NCBI RefSeq assembly: GCF_011742925.1
Contig: NZ_WAEL01000003.1
Location: 62,001-126,000, forward strand
Direction of reading: 5' to 3'
From: Fibrivirga algicola
GTDB taxonomy: Bacteria > Bacteroidota > Bacteroidia > Cytophagales > Spirosomataceae
Length of the DNA: 64,000 nt
A program made the translations under genes and the position numbers. Positions within the stretch are counted from its first letter, which is position 1. Every line of letters begins with the position of its first letter. Under the pieces are notes generated by a model. It did no database searches. It was not told the DNA's origin and worked only from the letters and a program-made list of their open reading frames with translations. This document shows, one piece after another, positions 24,653 to 33,514 of the stretch.

Positions 24653-26897
24653 TCACCAGCGCACCGTTCTCACCTACGAATCGTTCAAAGAACTCGTAGA
24701 TACGGAGCAGGCGGTCGATGCGCTGACGAACGTTACCGGTACGGCTCAGTTCGTGGGTAGCACCGGGCATACGCACATACTCGACCGGGCGACCCAGCAC
24801 TTTCAGACTCTTGTACATCATTTCTGACTGGATAATACCCGTGCGCAGGTCATTTTCGCCATGCTTGATGAGCAAGGGCGTTTTGATGTTCTGCACAAAT
24901 GAATAGGGCGAATTGGCGTCCAGAATAGCCTGTGTACCGGGCTCCCAAGGCAGGCCAAAGTAGTTAGGCACCAGGCCCCAGGCGTTGCCTTCGCCCATAA
25001 ACGTGGTGAGGTCATACACGCCCCGCTGCGCAAACGCCGCCTTGAACCGGTTATCATGCGCCACAATCCAGGCGGTGAGGTAGCCCGCATACGAACCACC
25101 CGTAATAACCTGCCGCGTGGTATCGACCCACGGCTCGCGGGCGGCAGCGGTAGCCGCAGCCAGTACATCTTCGGCCGGGCCGGTGCCCCAATCGCGGTAG
25201 TTGGCCGCCTGAAAGGCCTGTCCGTAACCGCCCGACCCGCGTGGGTTGGCATACACTACGCCATAGCCCTGCGCACAGAGGTATTGTAGTTCGTGCCACA
25301 TCGAGGGTTCGCCGGGGCCCCACATAGCCGTTGGTCCGCCGTGCATGTTGAGCACCAGTGGGTACGTTTTACCCGCTGCAAAATTGGCGGGTTTCATGAT
25401 CCAGTAATCGACAGCCTGCCCTTTCGAGTTTATGTAAACCGCTTTTTTAGGATAGCTCAGTGTTTTTCCGGCCAGCCAGTCGGCATTGGGTGATGCGATC
25501 TTTCTGGACGACGTAGCATCAGGCGAGGCAGTGTACAGGGCCGATGGGTCAGCTACTTCCGTTTTGGCGAAGACCAATTCAGTACCGTTTACGTCGAAGC
25601 TCGTCACGCCCGATTCAGGCGTAGTGAGGCGGTCGATGGCGTTGGTGCGGGTATTGAGCCGGAAGAGCGGAATGCCCCCGTCGGCGCTGGCGGTGAAGTA
25701 TACGACCAGTTCACCCGCTGACGACGTGGGTGCTTTTTTAGCGCCACGTGCCGCTTTGGCCTCAGGTACGTTGGCCCAGACCAGGTTACCAGCTGCCCGG
25801 TCGAACGCGATCTGTTTTGCGTTGCTGACCGTTGTTCCGTTCAGGTCGGCCAAGGCCAGGCTTGAGAAACCAACGCCCCGCGAATTACCGACCAGATAGG
25901 CCAGCTTTTGCCCATTGGGCGATGGATTTGGAGCACCAAACGACTTACCGGCTTCGCTCAGGACCGGCGTTACTAGACCCGGCACGTCGGTCGAAACAGC
26001 TACGATGGCATTATCGACCTCGCGGTCGGGGTGATTGGCCGGGTCGCGATCGGTTACGGCCAGTACCGCCTGCCCGTTTGGCAACCAAACCGCCGCCTGA
26101 TACGACGCAAACCCACGCGTGATGGCCTTTGGTACAGCACCTTCGCGCACCTCGATCACGTACAGGTGGGCAAAGCTCATTACCGGCTCAGTAGTTGATT
26201 CACCCTGAAAATTCAGGCGGGTAATTACTTTTGCTTTGTTGTCGGCAACGTCTTTAGCCAGGTACGCTCTGATTTCGGCCAGCGACCCGTCGGGATTGGC
26301 TTTGGGCGCGTCTTTTTTGGGCAGCAGATCGGCCGTTGTCATCCCTGGTTTTTCGAGCGACCAGAGCGGCCCGCCCCGACCCGGATTCAGGGTAGTGTCG
26401 GCCATAAGCTCGGTAAACGATACGGAACTGCTAAACAGAATACGTTTGCCATCCGGCGAAAACACCGGGCTACCAGCTCCGTAGGCAAGCGAAGTTAGCT
26501 GATAGGCCTCCCCCCCACTGACGGGCATCACAAACACCTGCGATTTGCCCCTTACACTCCGAACGAAGGCAATCTGCTTACCATCGGGCGACCATACGGG
26601 CTGCCGCGCGCTTTCGGCACCACGGGTCAGGGCTTTGCTGTCGCCGGGTTGGCCGTTAGTCAGGTAAATGTGCGTGCGGTAGTCGTACTCGAGTGGTTGA
26701 TCGGGAGTCGGCTCGGTCGTCGTGAGCGTGTAGAGTGCCTGTAGCTGACTCGGTGCGCTTTTTGGCGAGAGCTGTATCCCCCCAACCTGCTTGATGCGGG
26801 TCAGGTCGCTAACCAGTACTTTGGCGTTTGTCTGGGCAACGGCACAGGTCGCCCAGACTAAAACTAGTGGAATCAGGAGGAGTTGACGGTGTTGCAT
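24648..26897 (-). CDS. S9 family prolyl oligopeptidase-type serine peptidase
   Basis: A 749-residue secreted protein (signal MQHRQLLLIPLVLVWATCAVAQ). The N-terminal propeller has TolB-like repeats (PVWSPDGKQIAFVRS, SPVFSPDGKRILFSS). The C-terminal alpha/beta hydrolase domain has GGSYAGYLTAW (S602), HGENDLRTG (D683) and GATHELSR (H715), a complete triad. This is the acylaminoacyl-peptidase/dipeptidyl-peptidase-like type found in the periplasm of Bacteroidota, where it clips short peptides. It lies 22 nt downstream of the cytochrome-c peroxidase gene on the same strand, so the two are probably cotranscribed. Its stop codon lies in a terminator hairpin. Confidence 0.92.
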   Translation of the reverse strand: MQHRQLLLIPLVLVWATCAVAQTNAKVLVSDLTRIKQVGGIQLSPKSAPSQLQALYTLTTTEPTPDQPLEYDYRTHIYLTNGQPGDSKALTRGAESARQPVWSPDGKQIAFVRSVRGKSQVFVMPVSGGEAYQLTSLAYGAGSPVFSPDGKRILFSSSVSFTELMADTTLNPGRGGPLWSLEKPGMTTADLLPKKDAPKANPDGSLAEIRAYLAKDVADNKAKVITRLNFQGESTTEPVMSFAHLYVIEVREGAVPKAITRGFASYQAAVWLPNGQAVLAVTDRDPANHPDREVDNAIVAVSTDVPGLVTPVLSEAGKSFGAPNPSPNGQKLAYLVGNSRGVGFSSLALADLNGTTVSNAKQIAFDRAAGNLVWANVPEAKAARGAKKAPTSSAGELVVYFTASADGGIPLFRLNTRTNAIDRLTTPESGVTSFDVNGTELVFAKTEVADPSALYTASPDATSSRKIASPNADWLAGKTLSYPKKAVYINSKGQAVDYWIMKPANFAAGKTYPLVLNMHGGPTAMWGPGEPSMWHELQYLCAQGYGVVYANPRGSGGYGQAFQAANYRDWGTGPAEDVLAAATAAAREPWVDTTRQVITGGSYAGYLTAWIVAHDNRFKAAFAQRGVYDLTTFMGEGNAWGLVPNYFGLPWEPGTQAILDANSPYSFVQNIKTPLLIKHGENDLRTGIIQSEMMYKSLKVLGRPVEYVRMPGATHELSRTGNVRQRIDRLLRIYEFFERFVGENGALVK

Positions 26898-26919
26898 GCC
26901 CGCAAGATAGGCAAGAAAC

Positions 26920-28017
26920 CTACCGTAGCGGTTGCAGGTCGGGGTTGCTGATAAACGAATAGTCGGTCAGCGTAAAGAGAAACGTGATGATATCGTTTTG
27001 CTCTTGCTGGGTCATTGGAATACCCAATTGGCCGTTTTGTTTTAGTAGCGGATCGAGTTGCGGCGAATCCTGCACCCCGGTCGCATAGTGGCGCAGCACC
27101 TGTTGCAGCGTGCTGAACCGACCGTCGTGCATGTAGGGCGGCGTAAACTCGACGTTGCGCAGGCTCGGTACCCGGAATTTGTACTTGTCAGCGGTCTGAC
27201 CCGTAATGGCACCCCGCCCCTGATCGTCGACGCTAACCATCGTGCTTTTGCCCAGCCCGTTGTTGCGGAAGCTCTTATCGGTGAAAAACGGTTCTTTATG
27301 GCAACTGGCACACTTAGCCTGAAACAGGACCAGACCACGTTGGGCGGCATCGGGCAGCGCAGCATTGGCCTCTTTCCGGACAAACTTATCGTAACCCGAA
27401 TTGGCCGACACCATCGTGAGCATGAACTGCGCTAATGATTTCAGAAAGCGCTCCGACGTGATGGAGTCAGTTCCATAAGCGGCTTTGAACAAGGGGCGGT
27501 AGCGGCCGCTGGTACGCACTTTTACCAGCACATTAGCCAGGGAATCGCCCATTTCGATGGGATTCTGGATGGGCGCAACGGGCAGGCCATTCAGGTCCGG
27601 GATACTACCATCCCAGAAGAAATTGGTGCGCCAGGCCATATTGAAAATGCCGGGTACGTTGCGGAAGCCAACCTGATTGCGGATACCGTGGCTAACGGGG
27701 TGGTCAGTGTGCGAAAAGGCCGTTGCGGGCGAGTGGCAAAACGCGCAGTTGATGGTGCCGTCTTTCGACAGCGTGGCGTCATAGAAGAGCGTTCGGCCCA
27801 AGGCTACCCCTTCTTTCGTCAGAGGATTAGCGGCGAAATCGTAATTCGGCTCGGGAAAGTTGGCGGGGGTTGTCCAAACGTAGGGTGTGCTACCAGACGT
27901 AGTAGGCGGCGGATCGGGCGTTACATCACCACTGCTACCGCCTTTCGGACCGCACGAAGCCACCCAGCCCCAAACGGCCAGACTGAACAGAACAGCACAG
28001 AATCGAATAGAGGTCAA
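26920..28017 (-). CDS. di-haem cytochrome-c peroxidase (CcpA/MauG family) lipoprotein
   Basis: A 365-residue protein with a lipoprotein signal (AVWGWVASCGPKGG, lipobox VASC). Two haem c sites are present: CAFCHS (C91, C94, H95) and CASCHKE (C236, C239, H240). The segments PLTKEGVALGRTLFYD, PVSHGIRNQVGFRNVPGIFN and FRVPSLRNVEFTPPYMHDGR are typical of bacterial di-haem peroxidases. It should reduce hydrogen peroxide in the periplasm with electrons from small cytochromes c, or act on other substrates like MauG. The S9 peptidase gene follows after 22 nt. The upstream 265-nt region separates it from the divergent LytTR regulator. Confidence 0.9.
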   Translation of the reverse strand: MTSIRFCAVLFSLAVWGWVASCGPKGGSSGDVTPDPPPTTSGSTPYVWTTPANFPEPNYDFAANPLTKEGVALGRTLFYDATLSKDGTINCAFCHSPATAFSHTDHPVSHGIRNQVGFRNVPGIFNMAWRTNFFWDGSIPDLNGLPVAPIQNPIEMGDSLANVLVKVRTSGRYRPLFKAAYGTDSITSERFLKSLAQFMLTMVSANSGYDKFVRKEANAALPDAAQRGLVLFQAKCASCHKEPFFTDKSFRNNGLGKSTMVSVDDQGRGAITGQTADKYKFRVPSLRNVEFTPPYMHDGRFSTLQQVLRHYATGVQDSPQLDPLLKQNGQLGIPMTQQEQNDIITFLFTLTDYSFISNPDLQPLR

Positions 28018-28282
28018 AATAGTAGTCAGCGGGTTGTTTTTAGGCGAGTAAACAGAAATGTATAGCCTACTAGTCAGTTAATATGCCTGCCAAATTAACG
28101 CTGTAACAGGCGAACATGTTGTCTGACATTCCTGGTTTCCGGCTCGATCGGAGGGGTTTATCCGTGACCAACTATTTACTGAACGGCAGGTAACATACCT
28201 CAAAGAGGGCATTGACAATCAACGACTTTTGACGAAACTTGCAGTAGTAATTTTATCTATCCACATTATATATTATAACATC

Positions 28283-28705
28283 ATGAACGCGAATTCTTTC
28301 GCTTCGGTTTGCTCAGGCATTGCCCCCGAAGCGCTTACCCGCCTGTTTGATTTATCAGACGTTACCCTCCCATTTTGGGGCTACCGCAAGGCCATGCCCA
28401 TGCATAAGATTGTGCGCCTTGAAGGAGAAGGAAATTACACCGTGTTTCACTTCAGCGACGGCACCCGGCTGATGGTTTCGCTCACGTTGAAGAAGTTATC
28501 AGACCGGCTGGCACCGGGCGTGTTTGCGCGTCCTCACAAGAAGAATATTGTAAATATGCTGTATTTGGAGGAAGCGCACCCCAACCCACATCAGCTCACC
28601 GTGCAGTTAACCAATGGCGACCGCATCGACGTGTCGCGCCGTAAAGCCAGCTGCTTCTTCCGCCAGCTTCAGGGCTTTCAGCAGAAAGTCCAGGAATTGG
28701 CTTAA
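28283..28705 (+). CDS. LytTR-domain DNA-binding regulator, stand-alone
   Basis: A 140-residue protein from the ATG at 28283; the in-frame start at 28229 lies in an AT-rich promoter-like stretch. Residues about 40-135 form a LytTR domain (HKIVRLEGEGNYTVFHFSDG, FARPHKKNIVNMLYLEE, LTNGDRIDVSRRKASCF). There is no receiver domain or membrane segment, so it is a minimal regulator without its own sensor. It is divergent from the cytochrome-c peroxidase gene and could control it or itself, but no direct repeat of the LytTR type is clear in 28018-28282. Confidence 0.85.
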   Translation: MNANSFASVCSGIAPEALTRLFDLSDVTLPFWGYRKAMPMHKIVRLEGEGNYTVFHFSDGTRLMVSLTLKKLSDRLAPGVFARPHKKNIVNMLYLEEAHPNPHQLTVQLTNGDRIDVSRRKASCFFRQLQGFQQKVQELA

Positions 28706-28715
28706 CAACTAAGTG

Positions 28716-28786
28716 TCAAGTGGCGCTGCTCATCTACCGAATGTAGAAGTAGCAGCGCCACCTGATACTTGAGACCTGAAACGTGA
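28716..28786. terminator. hairpin between convergent genes, copy of a dispersed repeat
   Basis: The arms AAGTGTCAAGTGGCGCTGCT (28711-28730) and AGCAGCGCCACCTGATACTT (28751-28770) pair with two mismatches. The whole block resembles 11756-11819. It separates the LytTR gene from the convergent acyl-CoA ligase gene. Confidence 0.6.
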
Positions 28787-28789
28787 ACC

Positions 28790-30484
28790 TTATTTAAGCT
28801 TCGCTACTTCTTCGTCGCGAAGCGGACGGCGGAGAATTTTACCCACATTTGATTTGGGTAATTCGGTACGGAATTCTATTTGCTTCGGTACCTTATAGCC
28901 CGTCAGGTTCTCCTTACAATACGTCGTGATCTGGTCTTCAGTCAGGTTTTGGTCTTTCTTTACCACAAACACTTTCACGATCTCACCCGACTTGGTGCTT
29001 GGCACGCCAATGCAGGCTACTTCAAGCACACCGGGGCACTGCGATACCACTTCTTCAATCTCATTGGGGTACACATTGAAGCCCGATACCAAAATCATGT
29101 CTTTCTTCCGGTCCACGATTTTGAAGAAACCGTCTTCATTGACCACACCGATATCGCCGGTCTTGAACCATTCTCCTTCCATCACATTGGCCGTTTCTTC
29201 TGGACGGTTGTAGTATCCCTGAAATACCTGTGGGCCGCGCGCCCAGATCTCGCCCGGTTGCCCCTGTGGAGCTTCGGTGCCGTCTTCCAGCATACACTTC
29301 ATATCGGTACTTGGCCAGGGCACCCCGATTGTGCCAACCCGCGACGTACCATCCACCGGATTTGAGCACAGAACGGGCGATGTCTCAGAGAGGCCGTACC
29401 CTTCGGCCGGGATACAGCCGGTCATTTTCTGCCAGCGATCGGCCACGGATGTTTGCAGCGCCATACCGCCGGCCGACGTTACGCGCAGGTGACTCCAATC
29501 TACTTCGTTGATGCGCGGATGGTTGAGCAATCCATTGTATAATGTGTTCAAACCCGTGAAGGCCGTGATCTTGTACTTCTTCAGATCGTCGATAAAGGCG
29601 TTCAGATCGCGCGGGTTTGTGATAAGCAGGTTCATATCCCCACTTTTCAGGGCCGCCATGGCGTTGGTTGTCAGGGCATACACGTGGTAGAGTGGCAACG
29701 CCGCTACGATGATCCCCTGCCCTTCCGGAATGCCTGCTGGTGCCATCCAAACATATTGACCCTCCACATTCGACAGAATATTGCGGTGCGACAGTACGGC
29801 GCCCTTCGATACACCGGTGGTACCGCCTGTATACTGAATAAATGCCCGGTCGGCCCCTTTGATGGCTACCGGTGTCATAGGCTGGCGATTACCCCGACTC
29901 AGTGCTTCGTTGAACGAGATCGCATTCGGCAGGTTGTAAGCCGGCACCATCTTCTTCACGTATTTTACCACCGCGTTTACAAGCTGCTTTTTGGGAAAGC
30001 CCAGCCGATCACCCACTTCAGTGACAATTACGTGCTTAATATCGGTCTGGTCGATGATCTTCTCCAGGTTAGCCGCGAAGTTGGCCATGATCACGATGGC
30101 TTTGGCACCGGAGTCTTTAAACTGGTGCTGCATCTCACGGGGCGTATACAATGGATTTGTGTTTACGACCGTCATGCCCGCCCGTAGAATACCAAACATG
30201 GCAATCGGGTATTGCAACAGGTTAGGCATCTGAATCACCACCTGATCGCCGGGTTCAAGCCCCAGATCATGTTGCAAAAATGAAGCGAATTGCTTCGATT
30301 GCTCATCCAGTTCCCGATACGTGATTTGCTTGCCCATGCAGGCGTAGGCAGGACGGTCGGCAAACCGGCGGCAGCCATCTTCAATCAACGCGGCGAGTGA
30401 TGGGTACGTGTCTGGATTGATTTCGGCAGGTACACCTTTTGGATAAAATTTAGTCCAGGGGTGGGTGTTAGTCGTTGATTCCAT
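28790..30484 (-). CDS. long-chain fatty-acid-CoA ligase (FadD-like)
   Basis: A 564-residue adenylate-forming enzyme. AMP-binding motifs are YTGGTTGVSKGAVLSH (P-loop), GYGLSETSPVL, WFKTGDIGVVNEDGFFKIVDRKKDMI and the C-terminal PKSNVGKILRRPLRD with the catalytic Lys. The N-terminal ALIEDGCRRFADRPAYACMG and KSGDMNLLITNPRD segments match bacterial FadD closely. It activates long-chain fatty acids to acyl-CoA for beta-oxidation or lipid synthesis at the inner membrane. Other fad genes are not in the window. It is divergent from dinB and has a -7-like TATTTTTG upstream. Confidence 0.9.
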   Translation of the reverse strand: MESTTNTHPWTKFYPKGVPAEINPDTYPSLAALIEDGCRRFADRPAYACMGKQITYRELDEQSKQFASFLQHDLGLEPGDQVVIQMPNLLQYPIAMFGILRAGMTVVNTNPLYTPREMQHQFKDSGAKAIVIMANFAANLEKIIDQTDIKHVIVTEVGDRLGFPKKQLVNAVVKYVKKMVPAYNLPNAISFNEALSRGNRQPMTPVAIKGADRAFIQYTGGTTGVSKGAVLSHRNILSNVEGQYVWMAPAGIPEGQGIIVAALPLYHVYALTTNAMAALKSGDMNLLITNPRDLNAFIDDLKKYKITAFTGLNTLYNGLLNHPRINEVDWSHLRVTSAGGMALQTSVADRWQKMTGCIPAEGYGLSETSPVLCSNPVDGTSRVGTIGVPWPSTDMKCMLEDGTEAPQGQPGEIWARGPQVFQGYYNRPEETANVMEGEWFKTGDIGVVNEDGFFKIVDRKKDMILVSGFNVYPNEIEEVVSQCPGVLEVACIGVPSTKSGEIVKVFVVKKDQNLTEDQITTYCKENLTGYKVPKQIEFRTELPKSNVGKILRRPLRDEEVAKLK

Positions 30485-30541
30485 GGTAGGTCATGCACGT
30501 AACAATGCGCGCGGCGGTTTACGAGATTGTAAGTTATATAG

Positions 30542-30549
30542 CAAAAATA
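30542..30549 (-). promoter_or_regulatory. candidate -7 element TATTTTTG for the acyl-CoA ligase gene
   Basis: On the minus strand the sequence reads TATTTTTG, a match to TAnnTTTG, about 58 nt before the ATG ending at 30484. No clear -33 element is seen at the usual distance. Confidence 0.35.
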
Positions 30550-30713
30550 CGATTTAAGCCAGAATGGTTTTCGTTCCTGCTGAAAAAGACCCCGACGCCG
30601 ACTGACTGCACCAATTCGGTTAAGAGTAACTTCTGCCCTCGACCAACCAGTAGGTGGTATTGGCACTTTTTGGGACCAATCCTTATATTCGTGTTGTATT
30701 ATAGCGAACGGGG

Positions 30714-31805
30714 GTGGAACAAACGTACCGAAAAATCATACACGTGGATATGGACGCTTTTTATGCGTCGGTAGAGCAGCGCGATGACCCGGCTTTACGG
30801 GGAAAACCTATTGCCGTGGGGGGTTCTCGGGAGCGAGGCGTCGTAGCCGCCGCCAGCTACGAAGCCCGCGTGTTTGGGGTACGTTCGGCCATGCCATCCA
30901 GCACGGCTCGCCGCAAATGTCCGGAGCTACTCTTCGTAAAACCGCGTTTTGAGGTCTACAAAGCCGTTTCGCAGCAGATCCGATCTGTGTTTGCCGAATA
31001 TACGCCACTCATTGAGCCGCTCTCGCTTGACGAAGCGTACCTGGATGTAACAGATAATCTGAAGCAACTGGCCTCGGCTACGCAGATTGCCCGGCAAATC
31101 AAAGACGCCATCAAAGAGGCAACGGGACTGACTGCCTCGGCGGGTGTTTCCTATAACAAGTTTCTGGCAAAACTGGCTTCTGATTACAGGAAACCTGACG
31201 GACTATTTGTGATTAAACCTAGTCAGGGCTTGGCTTTTGTAGAAACACTGCGGGTAAGTCAATTTCACGGCATTGGTCCGGCCACGGCGGCAAAAATGAA
31301 TCAACTTGGCATTGCCACGGGCCTCGACCTGCGCCGACAAACCGAAGCATTCCTGGTCCGGCATTTTGGCAAGGCGGGCCATTTTTACCACGCCATCGCC
31401 AACGCCATCGATGACCGGCCCGTGCGGCCCGATCGTGAACGGAAATCGATTGGCTCTGAAACCACTTTCAGCACCGACCTGAGTGACTGGGATGACTTGA
31501 TCGACGGGTTGCACGGCCCTATAGCCGATCTATGGCAGGATTGTCAGCGCCTGAAAAGTACGGGACGTACCCTGACGGTGAAAATCAAGTACGCCGACTT
31601 TCAGCAGATTACCCGCAGCCGGTCATTCGGTTCCCCGATTGCCAGCGAGTCCCAGCTAACGTACCTGGCTCACGAGTTACTCCAGGCGCAAATGCCGTTC
31701 CCCAAGGGGGTACGGCTATTGGGTGTCTCGCTTTCCAATTTGGAGTCGACCGATGGCACCATATCTCGTTCAGAAGTTGGGAAGCAGCTCGAAATAGGGT
31801 TCTGA
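30714..31805 (+). CDS. dinB: DNA polymerase IV (Y-family)
   Basis: A 363-residue Y-family polymerase with a GTG start at 30714. The catalytic carboxylates are in DMDAFYASVEQ (just after IIHV) and SLDEAYLDVT, with the AASYEARVFGVRSAMP fingers segment and the SVSYNKFLAKLASDYRKP-like loop (here GVSYNKFLAK). The helix-hairpin-helix is VSQFHGIGPATAAKMNQLGI, and the little-finger domain follows (RKSIGSETTFSTDL). It does translesion synthesis. Its length is normal, but the C-terminus (SEVGKQLEIGF) lacks a clear QLxLF beta-clamp motif. Confidence 0.93.
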   Translation: MEQTYRKIIHVDMDAFYASVEQRDDPALRGKPIAVGGSRERGVVAAASYEARVFGVRSAMPSSTARRKCPELLFVKPRFEVYKAVSQQIRSVFAEYTPLIEPLSLDEAYLDVTDNLKQLASATQIARQIKDAIKEATGLTASAGVSYNKFLAKLASDYRKPDGLFVIKPSQGLAFVETLRVSQFHGIGPATAAKMNQLGIATGLDLRRQTEAFLVRHFGKAGHFYHAIANAIDDRPVRPDRERKSIGSETTFSTDLSDWDDLIDGLHGPIADLWQDCQRLKSTGRTLTVKIKYADFQQITRSRSFGSPIASESQLTYLAHELLQAQMPFPKGVRLLGVSLSNLESTDGTISRSEVGKQLEIGF

Positions 31806-31897
31806 CAAGGCCATTTCCTCACTTTAACTTGCCGTATACAGCTACACCCTTATAGTATGTTAGTTAGAGCAACCTGATCAGTAATCACAATAAAGCC

Positions 31898-32161
31898 ATG
31901 GAAGGACCCCGATTCATCTATGAATTACTAGGCCTGATCATCGCCGCCAGCTTTCTGGCGTTCCTGACGCGCCCAACGGAAACAGAGTTTAGCCGCCGAT
32001 CGCTCGCCCGTTACAGACGGCGCCAGAGCCGGAAGAAGCACCATACCTTGACCGTACGCCCTGAGTCTACGCTCCGGGAACCGTGGGGCACCAGCAGGAA
32101 TGCCCCAGCTAAGCCCATAACAGACTGGTCAACGGATGCGACGAGCACTGACGATGACTGA
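31898..32161 (+). CDS. small single-helix membrane protein, unknown
   Basis: An 87-residue protein with one hydrophobic helix near the N-terminus (YELLGLIIAASFLAFLT) and a long basic tail (RRSLARYRRRQSRKKHH) followed by a polar, probably disordered end. The positively charged tail suggests a cytoplasmic C-terminus. It sits 92 nt after dinB and is convergent with the VIT1-type gene. I do not recognise a family. Confidence 0.5.
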   Translation: MEGPRFIYELLGLIIAASFLAFLTRPTETEFSRRSLARYRRRQSRKKHHTLTVRPESTLREPWGTSRNAPAKPITDWSTDATSTDDD

Positions 32162-32179
32162 GGCGCAGGTATTGTGAGC

Positions 32180-32881
32180 TCACCCAACTAATCGGGCAAC
32201 CCCAAAAGCCGCTGCGGCCGCCAAAGCGCCGATAAGCATCACTTTGATGGCCCCACCAACTGGTGGTTGCCCGGTTAGCTTACTTTTGAAGTAGCCGAAG
32301 AAAAACAGGCAGACCAACGTAACCACGCACGAATACAACAACGCATCGGCAGGTACGCTGACCAGAAAATAGGGCGCCAGCGGTACCAGTCCGCCCGCCA
32401 CATATGACAGGCCAATAGTCAGCGCACTCTTAGTAGCTCGGTTCGGGTCTGGCGCATCGAGCCCTAATTCGTACTTCATCATGAAGTCGACCCACTTGGT
32501 CTTGTCTTTTGCCAGTTCATCGGCAATTACATGTTGCAGGTCAGGAGCCAGGCCCATCTCGGCAAATACGTCACGTACTTCTTGTTTTTCACGCTCGGGA
32601 ACGGTCTCTACTTCCCGAACTTCACGCCGACGCTCCGATTCATAATGATCAGCCTCGGTGCGGCCTGCCAGGTAACCACCTAGCCCCATCGCAATTGATC
32701 CAGCCACAATTTCGGCAATTCCCGCCGTCACTACCAACGTCGAATTGGCCACAGCACCGCTCAGGCCAGCAGCCAGGGCGAACGGAACGGTGAGACCGTC
32801 GGCCATCCCAATCACGATATCAGAGATAAAATCAGAGCTGTGGAGATGCTCTTCGTGGTGCAAGTGACCGGTGTCGCTCAT
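32180..32881 (-). CDS. VIT1/CCC1 family iron/manganese transporter
   Basis: A 233-residue membrane protein. The N-terminus is His-rich (HLHHEEHLHS). Helix I has the family signature DFISDIVIGMADGLTVPFAL, and helix II has GSIAMGLGGYLAGRTEADHYESE. An acidic cytosolic segment (residues about 85-130, VREVETVPEREKQEVRDVF) forms the metal-binding domain in plant VIT1. The three C-terminal helices include GLSYVAGGLVPLAPYFLV. Members move Fe2+ or Mn2+ into vacuoles or out of cells. In bacteria the likely role is export or storage-linked transport. It lies 43 nt downstream of the gene at 32925, probably in one operon. Confidence 0.88.
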   Translation of the reverse strand: MSDTGHLHHEEHLHSSDFISDIVIGMADGLTVPFALAAGLSGAVANSTLVVTAGIAEIVAGSIAMGLGGYLAGRTEADHYESERRREVREVETVPEREKQEVRDVFAEMGLAPDLQHVIADELAKDKTKWVDFMMKYELGLDAPDPNRATKSALTIGLSYVAGGLVPLAPYFLVSVPADALLYSCVVTLVCLFFFGYFKSKLTGQPPVGGAIKVMLIGALAAAAAFGVARLVG

Positions 32882-32924
32882 CGATTTAGTGGTGGGACTA
32901 AGTTAGCCTGGCCGGCAGGTACGC

Positions 32925-33398
32925 TCATTTGGGCGGCTGGGTGACTGTGGTTGCTGTAGTCTCTCTCAGTTCCCGGTGCATGATTAAGCCGCCTAATCGG
33001 CCAACATTAGCCATTAATCCAAACGTAATAAGAGAAAGCACAAAAACCAGCATTGGCAACCAGGCCCATTGTTTAGCCCGTTGCCAAACCAATGCCAGCA
33101 ACGAGAGTAAACCCGTCAGGTACATGCCTATGTTGGCAATATCAGCAGCCTCCTCGTGTTCATGCAACCGGACTCTATCCAGCGCGTTAATCGATTTTAG
33201 ATAATGCTCGGCACTCTCGCCTGTCTGGTTCGTAATAGCCGTACATACGCTAATGAGCAAAAACAGCCCGAAACCAAGGTTGACAATAGCGCCATTACGG
33301 CGAAACAGGCCGAAGCCCAGCACAATAGTTGCCAGTAAACCGCCAATAATTGGAAAATGATTAACCAGCAGATGCCAGTCTGCGCCGTTCATTGCCAT
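32925..33398 (-). CDS. four-helix membrane protein (DUF2231-like)
   Basis: A 157-residue protein with four hydrophobic helices (FPIIGGLLATIVLGFGLF, NLGFGLFLLISVCTAI, IANIGMYLTGLLSLLALVW, WAWLPMLVFVLSLITFGL). The NHFPIIGG start, GESAEH after helix II and LHEHEEAA before helix III resemble the DUF2231 family and related cytochrome-like membrane proteins. The paired His/Glu motifs (AEHYLKS, HEHEEA) could bind a metal or haem; this is inference. The gene is followed after 43 nt by the VIT1-type transporter, so a link to metal handling is plausible. Confidence 0.6.
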   Translation of the reverse strand: MAMNGADWHLLVNHFPIIGGLLATIVLGFGLFRRNGAIVNLGFGLFLLISVCTAITNQTGESAEHYLKSINALDRVRLHEHEEAADIANIGMYLTGLLSLLALVWQRAKQWAWLPMLVFVLSLITFGLMANVGRLGGLIMHRELRETTATTVTQPPK

Positions 33399-33514
33399 AG
33401 TGAGCCACGTAAATAATGAAGAGATGGAGCTTGATCAATTGTGACGAAGGCCACATACTAAACAACAAATCAGCATTCTATGTAGCCCGTAAACTTATCC
33501 TCAGGTCTACGCAT

